Shown: positions 30,089 through 30,887 of the stretch, piece after piece | How positions within the stretch are numbered: the stretch's first letter is position 1 | Layout: every line of letters begins with the position of its first letter | Assembly (NCBI GenBank): GCA_030588935.1 | Contig: JAUUWR010000001.1 | Coordinates: forward strand, 1 to 30,887 | Reading direction: 5' to 3' | DNA: 30,887 nt | Origin: a bacterium | Lineage (GTDB): Archaea; Nanobdellota; Nanobdellia; Pacearchaeales; GW2011-AR1 | Made by a program: the position numbers and the translations under genes | Notes under the pieces: generated by a model | Told to the model about the DNA's origin: nothing | The model's database searches: none | The model's input: the letters and a program-made list of their open reading frames with translations, nothing else

Positions 30089-30887
30089 ATGTATCTAGAT
30101 TCACATGTTCATTGTAGAGATGGAAATCAAGCTTATAAGGAAACTATAAAACATGCTTTAAGTGTTGCAGAAAAAGCAGGAGTAGATGCTATTTTTGATA
30201 TGCCTAATACAGATCCTCCAATAACCACAAGATTACAGGTAGAGAAAAGGTTAAGTATTGCAGACTCTTGTAATTCAAATGTTTTTTATGGATTATATGT
30301 TGGTTTAACTTCAAATGAAAATCAAGTTAGAGAAGCTGTTAGAGTTCATAATGATTTATTTCCAAGAGTTGTTGGATTAAAATTATTTGCTGGAAGATCT
30401 GTTGGGGATTTAGCGGTTATTAATGAAGAAGCTCAAGATAAGGTTTATCATGCTCTTAATAATTATAAAGGAGTTTTAGTTGTTCATTGTGAAAAAGAGT
30501 CTTTACTTAAACCTGATTTATGGAATCCTGAAGATCCGAGAACTCATTCTTTTGCAAGACCTTATGAAGCAGGGTTAGAATCAATTAAAGATCAAGTTGG
30601 ATTTGCTTGGGGGAATGAATTTAAGGGAAACTTACATATTGCTCATATACCAGACCCTGAATCTGTTGAATATGTTGATAGTATAAGGAGAAATCTTGGA
30701 AGTAATCAAATTTCTAGATTAAAGATTTCATGCGGAGCAACCCCTCATCATTTATTTTTAAATTATGAGGTGATGAAAGACTTATTATGGAAAGTCAATC
30801 CTCCATTGAGAAGTGAAGAAGAGCAAAAAGGACTTTTAAGATGTTTAAAAGAAGGAAAAATTAATTGGATTGAAACAGATCATGCAC
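30089..30887 (+). CDS. pyrC: Dihydroorotase (3' end cut by window)
   Basis: It catalyses cyclisation of carbamoyl-aspartate in pyrimidine synthesis. The first 266 codons are present. The metal ligands are visible in order: HVH (H6, H8), the likely carboxylated lysine in GLKLFAG (K98), VVHCE (H133), HIAHI (H183/H186) and ETDHA (D264), where the window stops. The substrate-binding DMPNTDPP (37-44) and NPPLRSEEE are also present. I start it at the ATG giving MYLDSHVHCRDG; an ATG 15 bases upstream is in a different frame. TTTTTAAAGAG about 25 nt upstream is the likely TATA box. Other pyrimidine genes are not in view. Confidence 0.95.
   Translation, partial: MYLDSHVHCRDGNQAYKETIKHALSVAEKAGVDAIFDMPNTDPPITTRLQVEKRLSIADSCNSNVFYGLYVGLTSNENQVREAVRVHNDLFPRVVGLKLFAGRSVGDLAVINEEAQDKVYHALNNYKGVLVVHCEKESLLKPDLWNPEDPRTHSFARPYEAGLESIKDQVGFAWGNEFKGNLHIAHIPDPESVEYVDSIRRNLGSNQISRLKISCGATPHHLFLNYEVMKDLLWKVNPPLRSEEEQKGLLRCLKEGKINWIETDHA

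Overview
The window looks like part of the chromosome of an AT-rich archaeon, probably a small-genome DPANN-type lineage (Pacearchaeota/Woesearchaeota-like; this placement is inference). The archaeal assignment is firm. It carries MCM helicase, TATA-binding protein, an ATP-dependent DNA ligase, ribosomal protein L15e, Sec61-beta, an aRF1-type release factor, RadB, RNA polymerase subunit L and an MBF1-like zinc-finger/HTH protein. It also has two CCA-less tRNA genes, and many genes with TTTAAAAA-type TATA boxes close to the start codon. I see no insertion sequence, CRISPR array or rRNA.

Layout. 1-8.9 kb holds a partial OB-fold (RPA-like) gene, mcm, tbp, a small HTH protein, DNA ligase, L15e and several orphan proteins, ending with tRNA-Ile. 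9-12.6 kb holds a frameshifted small gene, a zinc-ribbon/Hsp20-like protein, an endonuclease V homologue that has lost most of its active site, an MFS transporter and tRNA-Gly. 13-16.9 kb holds a methionyl-tRNA synthetase split into a catalytic gene and a separate tRNA-binding-domain gene, plus MinD. 17.1-19.5 kb holds two paralogous helical proteins and a 55-codon Sec61-beta gene. 19.5-24.1 kb holds ValRS, a calcium-loop membrane protein, a protein beginning like ClpC, and a short aRF1 without the usual zinc mini-domain. 24.4-30.9 kb holds ScpB, a processive-type glycosyltransferase, a membrane-anchored protein, an MBF1-like/rpoL cluster, a small DUF4389-like protein, RadB and a dihydroorotase cut by the window end.

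The most unusual feature lies between the genes. About a dozen genes, most of them housekeeping (OB protein, mcm, tbp, ligase, MetRS-beta, minD, secG, prf1, radB and others), are preceded by 90-270 nt leaders built from the same modules, always just upstream of the start codon. The modules are a GATGAG...CTCATC hairpin whose inner pairs vary, an AGCTTAAGC core, a palindromic TTAATATTATTAA block followed by CTGGAATCT (written on the + strand for minus-strand genes) about 30 nt before ATG, and in four cases a GAGCGAACAAAGTGAGCGAG repeat. A second, unrelated leader (CCTAAAAGGGAA...GAGTTCT) begins near the predicted transcription start of four genes for small unknown proteins. These two leader families look like undescribed regulatory or RNA elements and are the best discovery candidates here.
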